Positions 16,350 through 27,450 are shown, numbered from the stretch's first letter. The stretch: DNA of 64,000 nucleotides from Bacteroidales bacterium (GCA_017395245.1 JAFPVR010000001.1:50601-114600), one strand, 5' to 3'. The notes: generated from the sequence alone by a model not told the origin. Made by a program: numbers and translations.

Positions 16350-16357
16350 TATCTTTG
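16350..16357 (+). promoter_or_regulatory. -7 promoter box of the giant collagen/FISUMP gene
   Basis: TATCTTTG followed by CC, 40 bases before the ATG at 16398. It probably drives both giant secreted-protein genes, because only 61 bases and no box separate them. Confidence 0.65.
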
Positions 16358-16397
16358 CCATTGAAAAAATAACTCACCTTACACCTTATATATACCT

Positions 16398-19300
16398 ATG
16401 AGAAAAATATCCTTGTTCCTCTTGTTGATGATAAGCACTCTGTTTGTAGCGGCGCAGGCACCCGAAAAATTCACCTATCAGGCTGTGGTGCGGGATGCCA
16501 GCAACCAACTGGTCACCAACACCTCGGTAGGTGTGCAAGTGGCTATTCTGCAAAATGGTGCTGGTGATCAAGGCACTCCTGTTTATTTGGAGAGGCACGT
16601 ACAAAACACCAATGCCAATGGTCTGGTGACGTTGAAAGTTGGCGAAGGCACCGTCCTTTTTGGCAATTTCAACACTATCAATTGGAAAAGCGGTGTGTTT
16701 TTTTTAGATGTGGGCATTGATCCTGCTGGTGGCAGCGATTATTCGATATGGTCCACCCAGCAGCTGTTGAGCGTTCCGTATGCGCTGTACGCCAACGAGG
16801 CGGGCAATGTGCCGGCCTTTTCGGTGGTGCCTACCGACACGGGCTATGTTATCAGCATCATTCAAGATGGTGGTGCGCCCCAGACTTTTGTGCTTCACCA
16901 AGGAACACCAGGGCCTGCCGGTCCTCAGGGTCCTGCTGGTCCTCAGGGCGAAACGGGCGCTGCCGGTCCGCAAGGCCCGCAAGGTGAAACGGGTGCTACC
17001 GGTCCCCAAGGCCCGCAAGGCGAAATCGGTGCTACGGGTCCCCAAGGCCCGCAAGGTCCTCAGGGAGAAACTGGTTCTCAAGGACCTCCAGGAGCTCCCG
17101 GCGTGGGCGTGCCGCAGACGCTATCTCTTGATGGTAACAACCTGTCGATTTCTGACGGCAACAGCGTAATTCTCCCGCAGATCCCGCAGATACCCGCAGA
17201 CGTATCGGCATTCAACAATGACGCAGGGTACCTTACCTCCTACACCGAATCCCAGACCCTTGCCGATGTGACCTTGCAGGGCAACTCCGCCGGCAACCGG
17301 CAGCTGAAGGATGTGGCCGACCCGACCGACAACTACGATGCTGTGAACCTGCGTTCGCTCACCCAGATGATGGATTCCGCTGCCACTGCAATACAGCAAA
17401 TGCAACAACAGTTGTCACAATCACAACAGCAATGGCAGTTAGCACAGGAACAATGGCAGGAGACCCAAGAGCAGTGGCAGATACAGCAGCAACAGATGCA
17501 ACAGCAGTGGCAACAACAGCAACTGCTTTTGCAGCAACAGATTGACAGTTTGACGCTGATTCTGAATGGCATGGCTGCAGACACAGCATTCACCCAATGG
17601 AACACCTCTGTGGTGAACGAGACGGCCTGCAGTGCTTACGAGTGGCATGGGCAGACCTATACCCAAAGCGGGATTTATCTGTACGGCTTCACTAACACAG
17701 ACGGATCCAACAATGTGGAGGCATTGAATCTGACTATCCACCATTCCGACACCACCCATTTACAGGAAGAAGCGTGTGAAAGCTATACTTGGCATGACGC
17801 TACATATTCGGAATCCGGCGAATATACCCACACGCTCACCAACAGCCTTGGTTGCGACAGCGTGCTGGTATTGCATCTGACAATTCATAACGGCACGCAC
17901 AATGTGGAAGCCATGACGACGCTCGATTCCTATACGTGGCACGACACCACCTATACCGAAAGCGGTGTTTACACCTATTCCTATAGCAACGAATACGGAT
18001 GTACGAGTACGGACACGCTGAAACTGACCATCAATCATGGCACTCACACGACTTGCGAATCGTTCATTTGGCATGACAGCAACTACACCGAGAGCGGTGT
18101 TTACACCTACTCTCATACTGATGAAAGCGGATTTGCCGTTGTGGACACGCTCATATTGACCATCCATTATGGTACGCACAATGTGGAAACGCATAGTGCA
18201 TGCGGTTCGTATGAATGGAATGGGCAAACTTATAGCCAAAGCGGCACCTACGCATACGCCTACCAGAACGAATATGGTTGCCCCAGCGTGGACACCCTGA
18301 AAGTGAGGGTTGTCACGGTTGATGAAAAGTCTTGTCCTCTGGCTCCTTGCGTCACCGACATTGACGGCAACATTTACGGTACGGTGCAGATCGGCGACCA
18401 GTGCTGGATGCGGGAGAACATGCGCTGCACCATTTCGCCAAGCACGGGCACCCCGATTATAGCATCTCCGAGCGGCACCTCCTACACCGGCAAGAAAGCC
18501 TACTACGTGAACGGCGATTCCGTCAACACTCTCTTCTACGGCCTGCTCTACAACTGGAACGCCGCTGTCGATACGTTCAACACGGCATTCGGAGAGACCT
18601 CCACCAACTCAAGTTCTTCCAATGCGGTGTCCGTCACATTCAGCGGGCAGCGCAGGGGCATCTGTCCGCAAGGCTGGCATGTGCCTTCCGATGCGGAATG
18701 GACGCAGCTCACCGACTATGTAAACAGTCAGGAACAATATCGATGCAACGGCATTTCCGGATATATAGCAAAAGCCTTGGCCTCAGAGACTGGATGGAGT
18801 GTCAACAGCAGTTCGTGTGGCGTGGGCAACAGTCCTACCAACAACCAGACCGGGTTCACAGCTGTTCCCGCAGGTTTTTATGAAGGGATGTTCACTCATT
18901 TCGGCATAGGTTTGAATTTGTGCTCCGCCACCCAGGTCAATGGCAGCACACACACTGCATGGCGCAGGTACATGTTTACCCAAAGCAATTCGGCCGGGGT
19001 GACTCGTGCTTATGACCTCACAAAGAATCTTGGACTTTCCGTCCGCTGCCTGCGCGACACGGGAACCGTCATCAACCCCATTAACCCTATCGACCCCGAC
19101 ACCACCGAGTGCATCGGCACGCACAACGTGGAAACGGAAAGCACATGCGTTTCGTACACTTGGCACGGGAACACCTATACGGAGAGCGGCACCTACACCT
19201 ACGACTACACCAATTCCGACGACTGTCCGAGCGTGGACACGCTCCACTTGACCATCCACGAACCAGACACTTCGGAATTCTCCGCCACCGCCTGCGAATC

Positions 19301-21602
19301 CTACTCCTGGAACGGAACCGACTATGCGCAGAGCGGCGACTATACGGTGACGCTTACCGCTGCCAACGGATGCGACAGCGTGGTCACCCTTCACCTCACC
19401 ATCCATCAAAGCACACACAATATTGTCACAGCAGAAGCCTGTGAATCTTACACTTGGAACGGACAGACGTACACGCAAAGCGGCACCTACACCCGCGAAT
19501 ACACCAACGAGCAGGGCTGTCCCAGCACAGAAACACTGCAACTGACCATTAATAAGGGTACGCATAACGTCTTTTATGAAACGGCCTATGATTCCTATAC
19601 TTGGAACGGGGAGACTTACACTGAGAGCGGCACCTATACCCATCATTACACTAACGCCCATGGTTGTGCCAGTGCGGACACGCTCCATCTGACCATTCTG
19701 CACAGCACCCACCATGTCTTCACAGCTGAAGAGTGTGATTTTTTCATTTGGCACGACTCCACGCTCACCCATAGCGGCACTTTTATCTATTATTATACCA
19801 ACGAAGACGATTGCGCCAGCGCGGACACGCTTTTTCTGACCATCCACAACGGCACGCACAATAACTTCACGGTAGAAGATTGTGAATCCTACAATTGGCA
19901 CGACAGCACCCTCACCGAGAGCGGCACCTACCTGTACCCCTACCTCAACGAACATGGATGCGCCAGTGCGGACACGCTCCACTTGACTATCCAAGATGTA
20001 GTGGGTGAACTTGTTGTTGTTTCAGTTTGCGAAAACTATTTGTGGCATGACAGCTTATACACCGAAAGCGGTACTTACACGTATGCCGACACGAATGAAA
20101 ATGGTTGCCTCGTCGTGGACACCCTGCTGTTGACCCTATATCACGGCACGCATAATGTGTTTAATGAAATCACGAATGAGCCTTATACCTGGCATGGGCA
20201 AACTTACCCCGAGAGCGGCACTTACACCTACGAATACTTGAACGAGAACGAGTGTGCCAGCGTGGACACCCTGCACCTGACCATCAATACGCCAACGGGC
20301 GGGCTCGTTGCGGTTGACGCCTGCGAAGAGTATGTTTGGCACGGGAACACCTATTATTGGGACGGCACCTATACTTACAACTATACGAACGCGGCCGGCA
20401 ACCCCGTCACGGACACCTTGCTCCTGACCATCCATTACCCTGTTTATGAGGACTTTGATGCTGCCACATGCGACTCCTATACATGGAACGGGCAGGTATA
20501 TACGCAAGAAGGCGAGTATGAGCAGACCTTTACCTCCGCCTACGGCTGCGACAGTGTGGTCACGCTGTATCTGACCATCTATCCTGCCAATAACGCCTAT
20601 ACGGTGAACACCAGTTCCGATTACACTTGGCATGATTCCACCTATACCGAAAGCGGCACCTACACGTATGCTTACACCACCGAGAACGGTTGTCCCAGTG
20701 TGGACACCCTGTACCTGACCATTACACCGTCCGACAGCATCGTGGACGGCATGCCTTGCCCAGGCACGCCCACAGTGGCCGACCATGAGGGCAACGTTTA
20801 CAACACGGTGCAGATCGGCAGCCAGTGCTGGACCAAGGAGAACATGCGCTGCACCACCTCGCCGAGCACGGGCAGCAACCTTATTCCCGCTTGGATCTAC
20901 ACCTCCGGCTGTTTCGAATCGGAATATAACAAGTGTGCGATGTACTCCGACCGTTTTTCGCAAGATCCCGCTTACGGAGTGCTCTACAACTGGTGTGCGG
21001 CTATGGATGTCTTCAACCAGTCCTATCCCGAGATTCATGACGGTTCATGTGGAGATAATGGTTCGCAAGAGGAATGGCAATACATCATCACCGGTCAGCA
21101 CAGAGGCATCTGTCCCCAAGGATGGCATGTGCCTTCCACCGATGAATTCCACCAGTTGACAACTTATCTCCTTAATAGCGATGGATACCACTGCGACAAT
21201 GACTGTTATGACATGATTGTGGGAAACGCCGTCAACTGCATCGCCAAGGCGCTGGCAGATTCGGTGGGTTGGAACCTTTACAATTACACACCCGGAACAT
21301 TCGAATGGATGGCGGGCGCATGTTCGGTTGGCTACGACTTGTCTTCCAACAACGCCTCTGGTTTCAGTGCGTTGCCTGCCGGCTATGCAGGAGGCGCCCA
21401 TGGTGATCAAATAGACGATTACCACTGGATTTTTTACCCCTACGCTTTCTATTCCGGAGAAAGGGCCTACTTCCACTCTTCCACTTCCACTCTCTCGTCC
21501 GGACTGTACCGTTTTCAAATGTACTATGATCAATCCGCAGTGAAACATGCAGATGATATCGTGGCAGGGCAAGGGTATTCCGTCCGTTGTCTGAAAGATT
21601 AG
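16398..21602 (+). CDS. Giant secreted protein: collagen-like stalk, Trp/Gln coiled coil, 16 repeats, two FISUMP domains
   Basis: 1734 residues with a signal peptide (cleavage after FVAAQ). Order: an N-terminal beta domain (about 20-140, [16 protein letters not shown]) shared with the next gene; a collagen-like tract of 23 G-x-y triplets (about 167-237); a [20 protein letters not shown] hinge; a Gln-rich coiled coil with Trp every seventh residue (329-383); five ~46-residue repeats (405-640); FISUMP domain 1 (651-887); eleven more repeats (905-1443); FISUMP domain 2 (1453-1734). The repeat core is C-x-S-Y-x-W-x-G-x-x-Y-x-x-S-G-x-Y with D-T-L-x-L-T-I at the end. FISUMP domains show GxQCWMxENMR and [11 protein letters not shown]. 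There is no classical T9SS sorting tail. It is probably a surface or extracellular adhesin-like fibre. Confidence 0.88.
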   Translation: MRKISLFLLLMISTLFVAAQAPEKFTYQAVVRDASNQLVTNTSVGVQVAILQNGAGDQGTPVYLERHVQNTNANGLVTLKVGEGTVLFGNFNTINWKSGVFFLDVGIDPAGGSDYSIWSTQQLLSVPYALYANEAGNVPAFSVVPTDTGYVISIIQDGGAPQTFVLHQGTPGPAGPQGPAGPQGETGAAGPQGPQGETGATGPQGPQGEIGATGPQGPQGPQGETGSQGPPGAPGVGVPQTLSLDGNNLSISDGNSVILPQIPQIPADVSAFNNDAGYLTSYTESQTLADVTLQGNSAGNRQLKDVADPTDNYDAVNLRSLTQMMDSAATAIQQMQQQLSQSQQQWQLAQEQWQETQEQWQIQQQQMQQQWQQQQLLLQQQIDSLTLILNGMAADTAFTQWNTSVVNETACSAYEWHGQTYTQSGIYLYGFTNTDGSNNVEALNLTIHHSDTTHLQEEACESYTWHDATYSESGEYTHTLTNSLGCDSVLVLHLTIHNGTHNVEAMTTLDSYTWHDTTYTESGVYTYSYSNEYGCTSTDTLKLTINHGTHTTCESFIWHDSNYTESGVYTYSHTDESGFAVVDTLILTIHYGTHNVETHSACGSYEWNGQTYSQSGTYAYAYQNEYGCPSVDTLKVRVVTVDEKSCPLAPCVTDIDGNIYGTVQIGDQCWMRENMRCTISPSTGTPIIASPSGTSYTGKKAYYVNGDSVNTLFYGLLYNWNAAVDTFNTAFGETSTNSSSSNAVSVTFSGQRRGICPQGWHVPSDAEWTQLTDYVNSQEQYRCNGISGYIAKALASETGWSVNSSSCGVGNSPTNNQTGFTAVPAGFYEGMFTHFGIGLNLCSATQVNGSTHTAWRRYMFTQSNSAGVTRAYDLTKNLGLSVRCLRDTGTVINPINPIDPDTTECIGTHNVETESTCVSYTWHGNTYTESGTYTYDYTNSDDCPSVDTLHLTIHEPDTSEFSATACESYSWNGTDYAQSGDYTVTLTAANGCDSVVTLHLTIHQSTHNIVTAEACESYTWNGQTYTQSGTYTREYTNEQGCPSTETLQLTINKGTHNVFYETAYDSYTWNGETYTESGTYTHHYTNAHGCASADTLHLTILHSTHHVFTAEECDFFIWHDSTLTHSGTFIYYYTNEDDCASADTLFLTIHNGTHNNFTVEDCESYNWHDSTLTESGTYLYPYLNEHGCASADTLHLTIQDVVGELVVVSVCENYLWHDSLYTESGTYTYADTNENGCLVVDTLLLTLYHGTHNVFNEITNEPYTWHGQTYPESGTYTYEYLNENECASVDTLHLTINTPTGGLVAVDACEEYVWHGNTYYWDGTYTYNYTNAAGNPVTDTLLLTIHYPVYEDFDAATCDSYTWNGQVYTQEGEYEQTFTSAYGCDSVVTLYLTIYPANNAYTVNTSSDYTWHDSTYTESGTYTYAYTTENGCPSVDTLYLTITPSDSIVDGMPCPGTPTVADHEGNVYNTVQIGSQCWTKENMRCTTSPSTGSNLIPAWIYTSGCFESEYNKCAMYSDRFSQDPAYGVLYNWCAAMDVFNQSYPEIHDGSCGDNGSQEEWQYIITGQHRGICPQGWHVPSTDEFHQLTTYLLNSDGYHCDNDCYDMIVGNAVNCIAKALADSVGWNLYNYTPGTFEWMAGACSVGYDLSSNNASGFSALPAGYAGGAHGDQIDDYHWIFYPYAFYSGERAYFHSSTSTLSSGLYRFQMYYDQSAVKHADDIVAGQGYSVRCLKD
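16898..17110 (+). repeat. Collagen-like Gly-x-y coding repeat
   Basis: Twenty-three uninterrupted G-x-y triplets, mostly GPQ, GET, GAT and GPA, encoded by tandemly repeated DNA. Such tracts form triple helices in bacterial surface proteins. Confidence 0.85.
17383..17546 (+). repeat. Gln-rich heptad coding repeat with periodic Trp
   Basis: The coding DNA is mostly CAG/CAA with TGG at seven-codon steps ([21 protein letters not shown]). This predicts a coiled coil with Trp at one core position, directly after the collagen-like stalk. Confidence 0.75.
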
Positions 21603-21663
21603 GATTTCATCCAAAATGGTAGAAGAAAGTTAGTATGTCAATTAGTCAACAAAAACAATAAAT

Positions 21664-24600
21664 ATGAAAAAATTCCATCTGTTATTATGTATGTTGTTTT
21701 GTGCATTAGGTTTAATGGCACAAGCTCCTAACAAATTCACCTATCAGGCCGTGGTGCGAAATACCAGTAATCAGCTGGTAACCAACACGTTGGTTGGTAT
21801 CCGTATCAGCATACTGCAAAATTCCGCCACCGGTGGTGTGGTCTATTCGGAGACGCAGATGCTGAGCACCAACTCCAATGGCTTGGTGACGCTGAACATC
21901 GGCGAAGGCAGTGCGGTCTATGGCAGCCTCAACAATGTGAATTGGGGCAACGGGGTCTTTTTCCTGAAGTCGGAGATCGACCCCAACGGCGGCAGCTCCT
22001 ATTCGATAACCTCGACACAGCAGCTGCTGAGCGTGCCGTATGCGTTGTACGCCAACGAAGCGGGCAACGGATTCAGCGGCGACTACAACGACCTGACCAA
22101 TCTTCCACAGATTCCGCAGATTCCCGCGGATGTGTCGGCCTTTAACAACGATGCGGGGTACATTACCATGGACTCTGTACCCGCTATCCCGACGCAAGTC
22201 AGTGTTTTCACCAACGATGCGGGGTATATTACCAGCGCGGACTTGCAAGGGTTGTTGACCGTATTAAACAGTAGAATGGACAGTCTGCAAACGGTTGTTT
22301 CATCGCAAAATGCGGAAATGTCAACCCTTATACATTATATGGACAGTATCGGGGCTTTTGCGGACAGTTTGGGAACGATTTTGGAGGAATGCGGTTGCGG
22401 GCAACAGGCAAACGTCTGCGATGTGGCCACGGTCACCGACTATGACGGCAATGTCTATAACACGGTCGGTATTGGTAGCCAGTGCTGGCTGAAGGAGAAC
22501 TTGCGCACCACGCACTACAGTGACGGTACGGCCATAGAATTGGGTACCACTACCGATCTGACCACCCCATATCGTTATAAACCCGACAGTGACCCCACCA
22601 CTGTGGCCGAATATGGCTATCTTTACAACTGGAAGGCGGTGATGCGGGATGACACCTCCTCTAATGAGAATCCGAGCAGAGTACAGGGTATCTGTCCTAA
22701 GGGATGGCATGTGCCGAGCAAAGCGGAGTGGACGCAACTTTTTGACTACGTTTCCGGACAAGCAAACTACGTGTGCGGGAACGACACGCAAAACATTGCA
22801 AGGGCATTATCCGCAACATACGGATGGAACGGATCCACCAACAACTGCACCCCCGGAAAATACCCCGAAGAGAATAATGTCACTGGATTCTCCATCCTTC
22901 CTGCAGGTTATTACAATGGCGGTTCCGTTACATTTGGAAACCGAGCCTATATTTGGAGTGCTTCTGAATACAGCCATAACAGTGCGTGGAGTGTTTATCT
23001 ACAAAACATGTCTGCCCAAGTGGATAACGAAACAGCCCCTTATAAGTATTACGGCAACTCCGTCCGTTGCATCCGCAATATCGTCAGCGATGATGAGATG
23101 TCAGAGCAGTTAGAGGGTTTGTTGGATCAGATCTCACAGCTGCAATCCCATATCGACAGTCTTGAGACACTTCTAATGGAGGGTGCCATCCTGACCACAT
23201 ACGAGTGTGGCACGTCCACCGTCTCCGACTATGACGGTAATGTCTATAACACCGTTGGCATCGGCAACCAGTGCTGGATGAAGGAGAACCTGCGCACCAC
23301 GCACTACAGCAACGGCACCTCCATCGCATTAGGCACCAGTTACGGTGTTTCCACTCCCGCACGTTACTATCCTAACCACGATTCCGTCAATGTAGGCATT
23401 TACGGCTATCTGTACAACTGGGCGGCTGTGATGAACGGGGCAGTGTCAAGCAATGCGAACCCAAGTGGGGTGCGCGGCATCTGCCCCTTGGGCTGGCACG
23501 TGCCGAGCGAAGCGGAATGGACTCAGATGGAAAATTACGTGAGTAGCCAGGATCAATATCTGTGCAATAACAGCACATCCAATATCGCAAAGGCGCTAAC
23601 CTCCGCCACGGGCTGGAACAGCAGTTCGGCCGCTTGCGCAGTGGGTAACGACTTGAGTGCCAACAACGCCACCGGTTTCAGCGCGATGCCGGCCGGCGAC
23701 TGCCACTACAACTGGGGCTACGAAAATTTCGGAAATGGCACCCTGTTTTGGACCTCGACCGAAAATTCTTCCAACGGGAATGCCTGGCGCCGCCATCTCA
23801 GTTATAATGCCGCTGTTGTGAATCGCGACAACAAAGACAAAGGAAACGGTTTTTCCGTCCGCTGCCTCCGCGACAACGGCGTGGGTGGCCTCGCCGTCGC
23901 CCATAATGGTGACGAAACCGCGAATCAGATAGAGGACTTGCAACAGCAGATTTTGCAGATGCAAACCAGAATAGACAGTTTGGAAGCTCGTGCGGACAGC
24001 TTGGGGACCGTTACGGACAGTTTGGGCAGCCTTATGGATGAATGCGGGTGTTCCGCTTTCGAATGCGGCGTCACCCCGCTTCTCGACTACGACAGCAACA
24101 CCTACAACACCGTGCAATTGGGCAGCAAGTGCTGGATGGCCGAAAACCTGCGCACCACGCACTACAGCAACGGTCTGCCCATTGAATTGGGATCCTACTC
24201 CGACGGTTCCGTACCTTATCGCTACTATCCTAACAACAATTCCGCCAATGTGGAAAATTACGGTTATCTTTATAACTGGGCGGCCGTGATGCACGGTGCA
24301 GCGTCAAGTGACGCGAACCCGAGCAAAGTACAGGGCGTTTGTCCGAAAGGCTGGCATGTGCCAAGCAGCGCGGAATGGACGGAGCTGACCACATACGTGA
24401 GCGGTCAGAGCCAGTATCTGTGCGACAACAACACCGCCAATATCGCCAAGGCATTGGCAAGCACGACTGGATGGAACACCAATTCCACCACTTGTGCAGT
24501 GGGTAACAATCCGAGCGTCAACAACGCCACAGGATTCGGTGCAATGCCCGCAGGAGACCGTCATTACAACTGGGGATTTGAGAATTTCGGAAATAATGCA

Positions 24601-24738
24601 ATCTTCTGGAGTGCCACGGAAGCCGGAAACGGTAACGGCAACGCAGGGCGTTTCCTAATCGGACACAACAGCGCAAGCACGGATTTCAGCTATAAGGACA
24701 GAGGCAACGGTTTTTCCGTCCGTTGCGTCCACAACTAA
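21664..24738 (+). CDS. Secreted protein with three FISUMP domains
   Basis: 1024 residues with a signal peptide (cleavage after LGLMAQ). The N-terminal ~130 residues are a paralogue of those of the preceding gene ([18 protein letters not shown]), and the [20 protein letters not shown] hinge is repeated. Three FISUMP domains follow at about 254-472, 515-738 and 801-1024, each with DYDxNxYNTVxxG, KCW or QCW, ENLRTTHYSNG, YNWxAVM and GWHVPSxAEWT. Each is preceded by a Leu/Ile-heptad linker (192-244, 477-509, 756-796), so the chain may oligomerise. FISUMP domains are common in secreted proteins of Fibrobacter and Bacteroidetes, with no proven role. Its stop codon abuts that of the convergent PD40/OmpA-like gene. 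Confidence 0.88.
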   Translation: MKKFHLLLCMLFCALGLMAQAPNKFTYQAVVRNTSNQLVTNTLVGIRISILQNSATGGVVYSETQMLSTNSNGLVTLNIGEGSAVYGSLNNVNWGNGVFFLKSEIDPNGGSSYSITSTQQLLSVPYALYANEAGNGFSGDYNDLTNLPQIPQIPADVSAFNNDAGYITMDSVPAIPTQVSVFTNDAGYITSADLQGLLTVLNSRMDSLQTVVSSQNAEMSTLIHYMDSIGAFADSLGTILEECGCGQQANVCDVATVTDYDGNVYNTVGIGSQCWLKENLRTTHYSDGTAIELGTTTDLTTPYRYKPDSDPTTVAEYGYLYNWKAVMRDDTSSNENPSRVQGICPKGWHVPSKAEWTQLFDYVSGQANYVCGNDTQNIARALSATYGWNGSTNNCTPGKYPEENNVTGFSILPAGYYNGGSVTFGNRAYIWSASEYSHNSAWSVYLQNMSAQVDNETAPYKYYGNSVRCIRNIVSDDEMSEQLEGLLDQISQLQSHIDSLETLLMEGAILTTYECGTSTVSDYDGNVYNTVGIGNQCWMKENLRTTHYSNGTSIALGTSYGVSTPARYYPNHDSVNVGIYGYLYNWAAVMNGAVSSNANPSGVRGICPLGWHVPSEAEWTQMENYVSSQDQYLCNNSTSNIAKALTSATGWNSSSAACAVGNDLSANNATGFSAMPAGDCHYNWGYENFGNGTLFWTSTENSSNGNAWRRHLSYNAAVVNRDNKDKGNGFSVRCLRDNGVGGLAVAHNGDETANQIEDLQQQILQMQTRIDSLEARADSLGTVTDSLGSLMDECGCSAFECGVTPLLDYDSNTYNTVQLGSKCWMAENLRTTHYSNGLPIELGSYSDGSVPYRYYPNNNSANVENYGYLYNWAAVMHGAASSDANPSKVQGVCPKGWHVPSSAEWTELTTYVSGQSQYLCDNNTANIAKALASTTGWNTNSTTCAVGNNPSVNNATGFGAMPAGDRHYNWGFENFGNNAIFWSATEAGNGNGNAGRFLIGHNSASTDFSYKDRGNGFSVRCVHN

Positions 24739-26313
24739 TCACCGCCCCGTAATCACAATCTTCCGGTCCTTCGCGGCACGCAAACCAAAGACGGTCTCGC
24801 GAACCTCGTCTGTTTCAAAGGTGTGATTCACAGCTCCTTCGGGAGAAACATGCAACGTAAGCCCAGGCTTTTGACCCGTAAGATAAGGGGAAAGAGCACC
24901 ATTGTCAGCCTTCTTCAAATAGTTGAGGAGGCTGACAATTCTTCTATAGGACAAATGCTTGTTGTAGTCGCTGTTATGCAGCGGACTGGCAAAGCCGCTG
25001 ATGACTAACTCCACGGTGTCGCCGTTCTGCATAGCTTCGGTAAGGTATTGCGTGAGCAGCTGTAGCCGTGCGTAGCCCGTCTGCACGGAGTCGCGCAGGA
25101 ACCCCGCCACGGCGTACATCGCCGCACGCCGCTCCTCGCCCGTCAATCCCTGGCCTGCCTTGTGTATATGTTCTTGAATATCGGCAATATACGTGTTGTA
25201 TAACTCCAGGTAGTCCATGCTTGTGGTGTCCGAAACGGACTTCGGGTCGGGACTGTCGTTCTGGAAATAGAGCGTGATGGGCAGCACGGAGGCGATTTTC
25301 TCGTGTATATTTGGAGTGGATTCAACTACAACAACCTCTCTCTCAGGAAGTTCCCACTCCACATAGAAGATGTCATTGCAGCAGGTATCGTCATCCACTG
25401 CATCGCGATAGGGCCGGTTGGAACTGAGGAAACCGCTCTTATCATCTTGATTCACCGTAAAATAGAAGTCGTTGTAAACCGAATTGAACGGCTTTTCCAG
25501 ATGCTGAACCGGTTGCCAGCCTCCCAACGCCCCCTCACTGCAAAAGATGTCGAAATCGCCCATGCTGTGATGTTCGTCCGAACTGAAATACAGGATGTTA
25601 TGGGTCTTGTCGTAAAACGGCGTCACCTCGTCGCCATCCGTGTTGATGACCGGGCCTGCATTCACCGGTTCCTGATAGTGCCCGTTCTTGACAATGGTGT
25701 ACCAGATGTCCGCTTTCCCATACCCGCCATCGCGGTTGGACACAAAGTAAAGTACTTCATATTCAGGGTATTGCACTAAACAAGGCTGCATGGAGGAGTT
25801 TCCTTTTTGGTTGATGACCGAAGGCAGGGGTGTAGGCTTCTTCCATGTGCCCTTCGTCTTTTCAGAATGCCACAGCGAGCATTGAAGGTCGCCCTCCCCC
25901 TCACGCACGCAACGGGTCAAGATCATCCGCTGCCCGTCCTCACTCAGACAAAAGTTGCTGTTGAAATACTTTGGATGGTTGACGGTTAGCGGCAATGCCT
26001 TCGCTACGGCAAAGCGGTCGTCATCCAGCATCTTGCTTTCGTAAAGATAACAGTACCAGTTCGTTTCGAAGAAATGCTCGACATCCTCAGCGGCATCGTT
26101 ACGGAGGGAAGAGAACAAAAACGTAGAATCCGTTAACAAGCGGCACGCATACTCCGAAAAATGAGAATTTACGGCTGACGGCAAAGGTTTTATCGTCACG
26201 ATAATGGAATCCGATATAGGCAAAATCGTCGGCACATCATTCTGCGCCCTCGCCGGAACCCATAACGAAAGCACAAAAACCGTAACCCATAATATGTGCG
26301 ACTTACATTGCAT
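24739..26313 (-). CDS. PD40/OmpA-like envelope protein, PorE-like
   Basis: 524 residues with a signal peptide (MQCKSHILWVTVFVLSLWV, cleavage after ARAQ). Residues about 60-330 hold PD40/WD40-like propeller blades, such as VLYFVSNRDGGYGKADIWY, ILYFSSDEHHSMGDFDIF and SGFLSSNRP. Residues about 340-524 resemble an OmpA-type peptidoglycan-binding domain (LVISGFASPLHNSDYN then LSYRRIVSLLNYLKK). PorE of the T9SS has TPR, propeller and OmpA parts; here no TPR was recognised. It lies 102 bases downstream of a PorP/SprF-like gene on the same strand, which supports a secretion or surface-anchoring role. The assignment to a T9SS accessory complex is inference. Confidence 0.72.
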   Translation of the reverse strand: MQCKSHILWVTVFVLSLWVPARAQNDVPTILPISDSIIVTIKPLPSAVNSHFSEYACRLLTDSTFLFSSLRNDAAEDVEHFFETNWYCYLYESKMLDDDRFAVAKALPLTVNHPKYFNSNFCLSEDGQRMILTRCVREGEGDLQCSLWHSEKTKGTWKKPTPLPSVINQKGNSSMQPCLVQYPEYEVLYFVSNRDGGYGKADIWYTIVKNGHYQEPVNAGPVINTDGDEVTPFYDKTHNILYFSSDEHHSMGDFDIFCSEGALGGWQPVQHLEKPFNSVYNDFYFTVNQDDKSGFLSSNRPYRDAVDDDTCCNDIFYVEWELPEREVVVVESTPNIHEKIASVLPITLYFQNDSPDPKSVSDTTSMDYLELYNTYIADIQEHIHKAGQGLTGEERRAAMYAVAGFLRDSVQTGYARLQLLTQYLTEAMQNGDTVELVISGFASPLHNSDYNKHLSYRRIVSLLNYLKKADNGALSPYLTGQKPGLTLHVSPEGAVNHTFETDEVRETVFGLRAAKDRKIVITGR

Positions 26314-26384
26314 TCTTTATCTTTTCTATCGAGCTTTTGTCCCTACCGGGACCGCTCAGGGAATTATATATATTGAAAAAGGGT

Positions 26385-26419
26385 TCAATAACCTATAACC
26401 AATAACCTATAACCATTAC
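26385..26419. repeat. Heptamer tandem repeat (CCTATAA)
   Basis: Units CCTATAA, CCAATAA, CCTATAA, CCATTAC in strict 7-bp phase. The tract overlaps the stop codon (26416-26418) of the PorP/SprF-like gene. Confidence 0.75.
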
Positions 26420-27450
26420 ATAATATCATACGGGCACGGCTCCTTTCCAGACCGGGTAATAGTCCGCTTCTTGAAAATGTAGGAAATGGCGAGTTCCATG
26501 CCACCGCGTCCGTGGGTGGCCACCACAAACGGCGAGACATTCACGTCGTAGGCGATGGAGAAACGGAAGTTCTGCCAACTCACGAACCCGTTGAAAACCA
26601 GCGCGTCGCCCCAACGATAGAAGAGTCCGCCACCGAGGGTGTAGAGCGTGGTGTAGCTGTTCTTCTTCTTGAAATATTCGACATTGCAGCCAAAGAGATA
26701 CTCGCTGAACTTCCGCTGCCATGAGGCATAAAGCATAGGCGACAGGGAGATTTCGCGGTTGAGGGCAATCTGCGAGTAGAAATGGGCGGTGTATTTGATG
26801 GGGAGCCGCGCATCGCTCTCCCCGAAACCGTAAAACGGCATGTTTATGTGCGACGCGCCCACGGCCACGCGGAAAAGCGTGCTTTTGTTCGGCACAAAGC
26901 CCCAAAACGCGCCAACACCGAAGTCGGGATAAAGCCGATGAATAGTCTCAAAGTTCTCACCGCTTGGCAGATAGGGATAAAAGATGCCGTCCACAAACTG
27001 GTTGTCCCATGTGCTCAGGTCAAGGTCGAAATGGTTGTTGATAATGCCGCCATAGAGTCCCAAGCCGATTTTGTGGCGGCTGTGGCGGCCCAAGTTCTTG
27101 ATATATGACAGCGACACCACGGCCTGCACCGAGCTGTAGTTCACGTCGCCGGCCTTGTCGCCGTTGAAAGTAATCCCGATGCCGACAAGTTCCTGCCGCC
27201 GATGGTTCTTATAAATCGCGCCGTCAACCTCCGCGCCGAGGGTCATAAACGGCTTGCTCACGACTAACCATTGCGAGCGCGTGATGACCGAAGCACGTAC
27301 AATACCGTCGAAAGCCGCTGTCAACGAAGGGTTTACGCCAGTCGGATTGGCATAGAATTGCGAAAAATGGTAGTCTTGGGCGGTTGTCACACGACAGAGC
27401 AGGCACAGCGTCGCAAGCAACGCAAATCTGCTCAAAAAGCGTTGGATCAT
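26416..27450 (-). CDS. PorP/SprF-family T9SS outer-membrane protein
   Basis: 344 residues: signal peptide (MIQRFLSRFALLATLCLLC, cleavage after TTAQ), then the family hallmark DYHFSQFYANPTGVNPSLTAAFDG, then about 14 amphipathic beta strands. The frame is open to 27576, but the extra residues are Arg-rich and overlap rarA, so ATG 27450 is used. PorP/SprF proteins help deliver or attach particular T9SS cargo at the surface and often sit beside their giant adhesin. Here two giant adhesin-like genes lie 1.7 kb away on the opposite strand, across the PD40/OmpA-like gene. rarA ends 28 bases upstream, so read-through from it is likely. Confidence 0.87.
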   Translation of the reverse strand: MIQRFLSRFALLATLCLLCRVTTAQDYHFSQFYANPTGVNPSLTAAFDGIVRASVITRSQWLVVSKPFMTLGAEVDGAIYKNHRRQELVGIGITFNGDKAGDVNYSSVQAVVSLSYIKNLGRHSRHKIGLGLYGGIINNHFDLDLSTWDNQFVDGIFYPYLPSGENFETIHRLYPDFGVGAFWGFVPNKSTLFRVAVGASHINMPFYGFGESDARLPIKYTAHFYSQIALNREISLSPMLYASWQRKFSEYLFGCNVEYFKKKNSYTTLYTLGGGLFYRWGDALVFNGFVSWQNFRFSIAYDVNVSPFVVATHGRGGMELAISYIFKKRTITRSGKEPCPYDIM

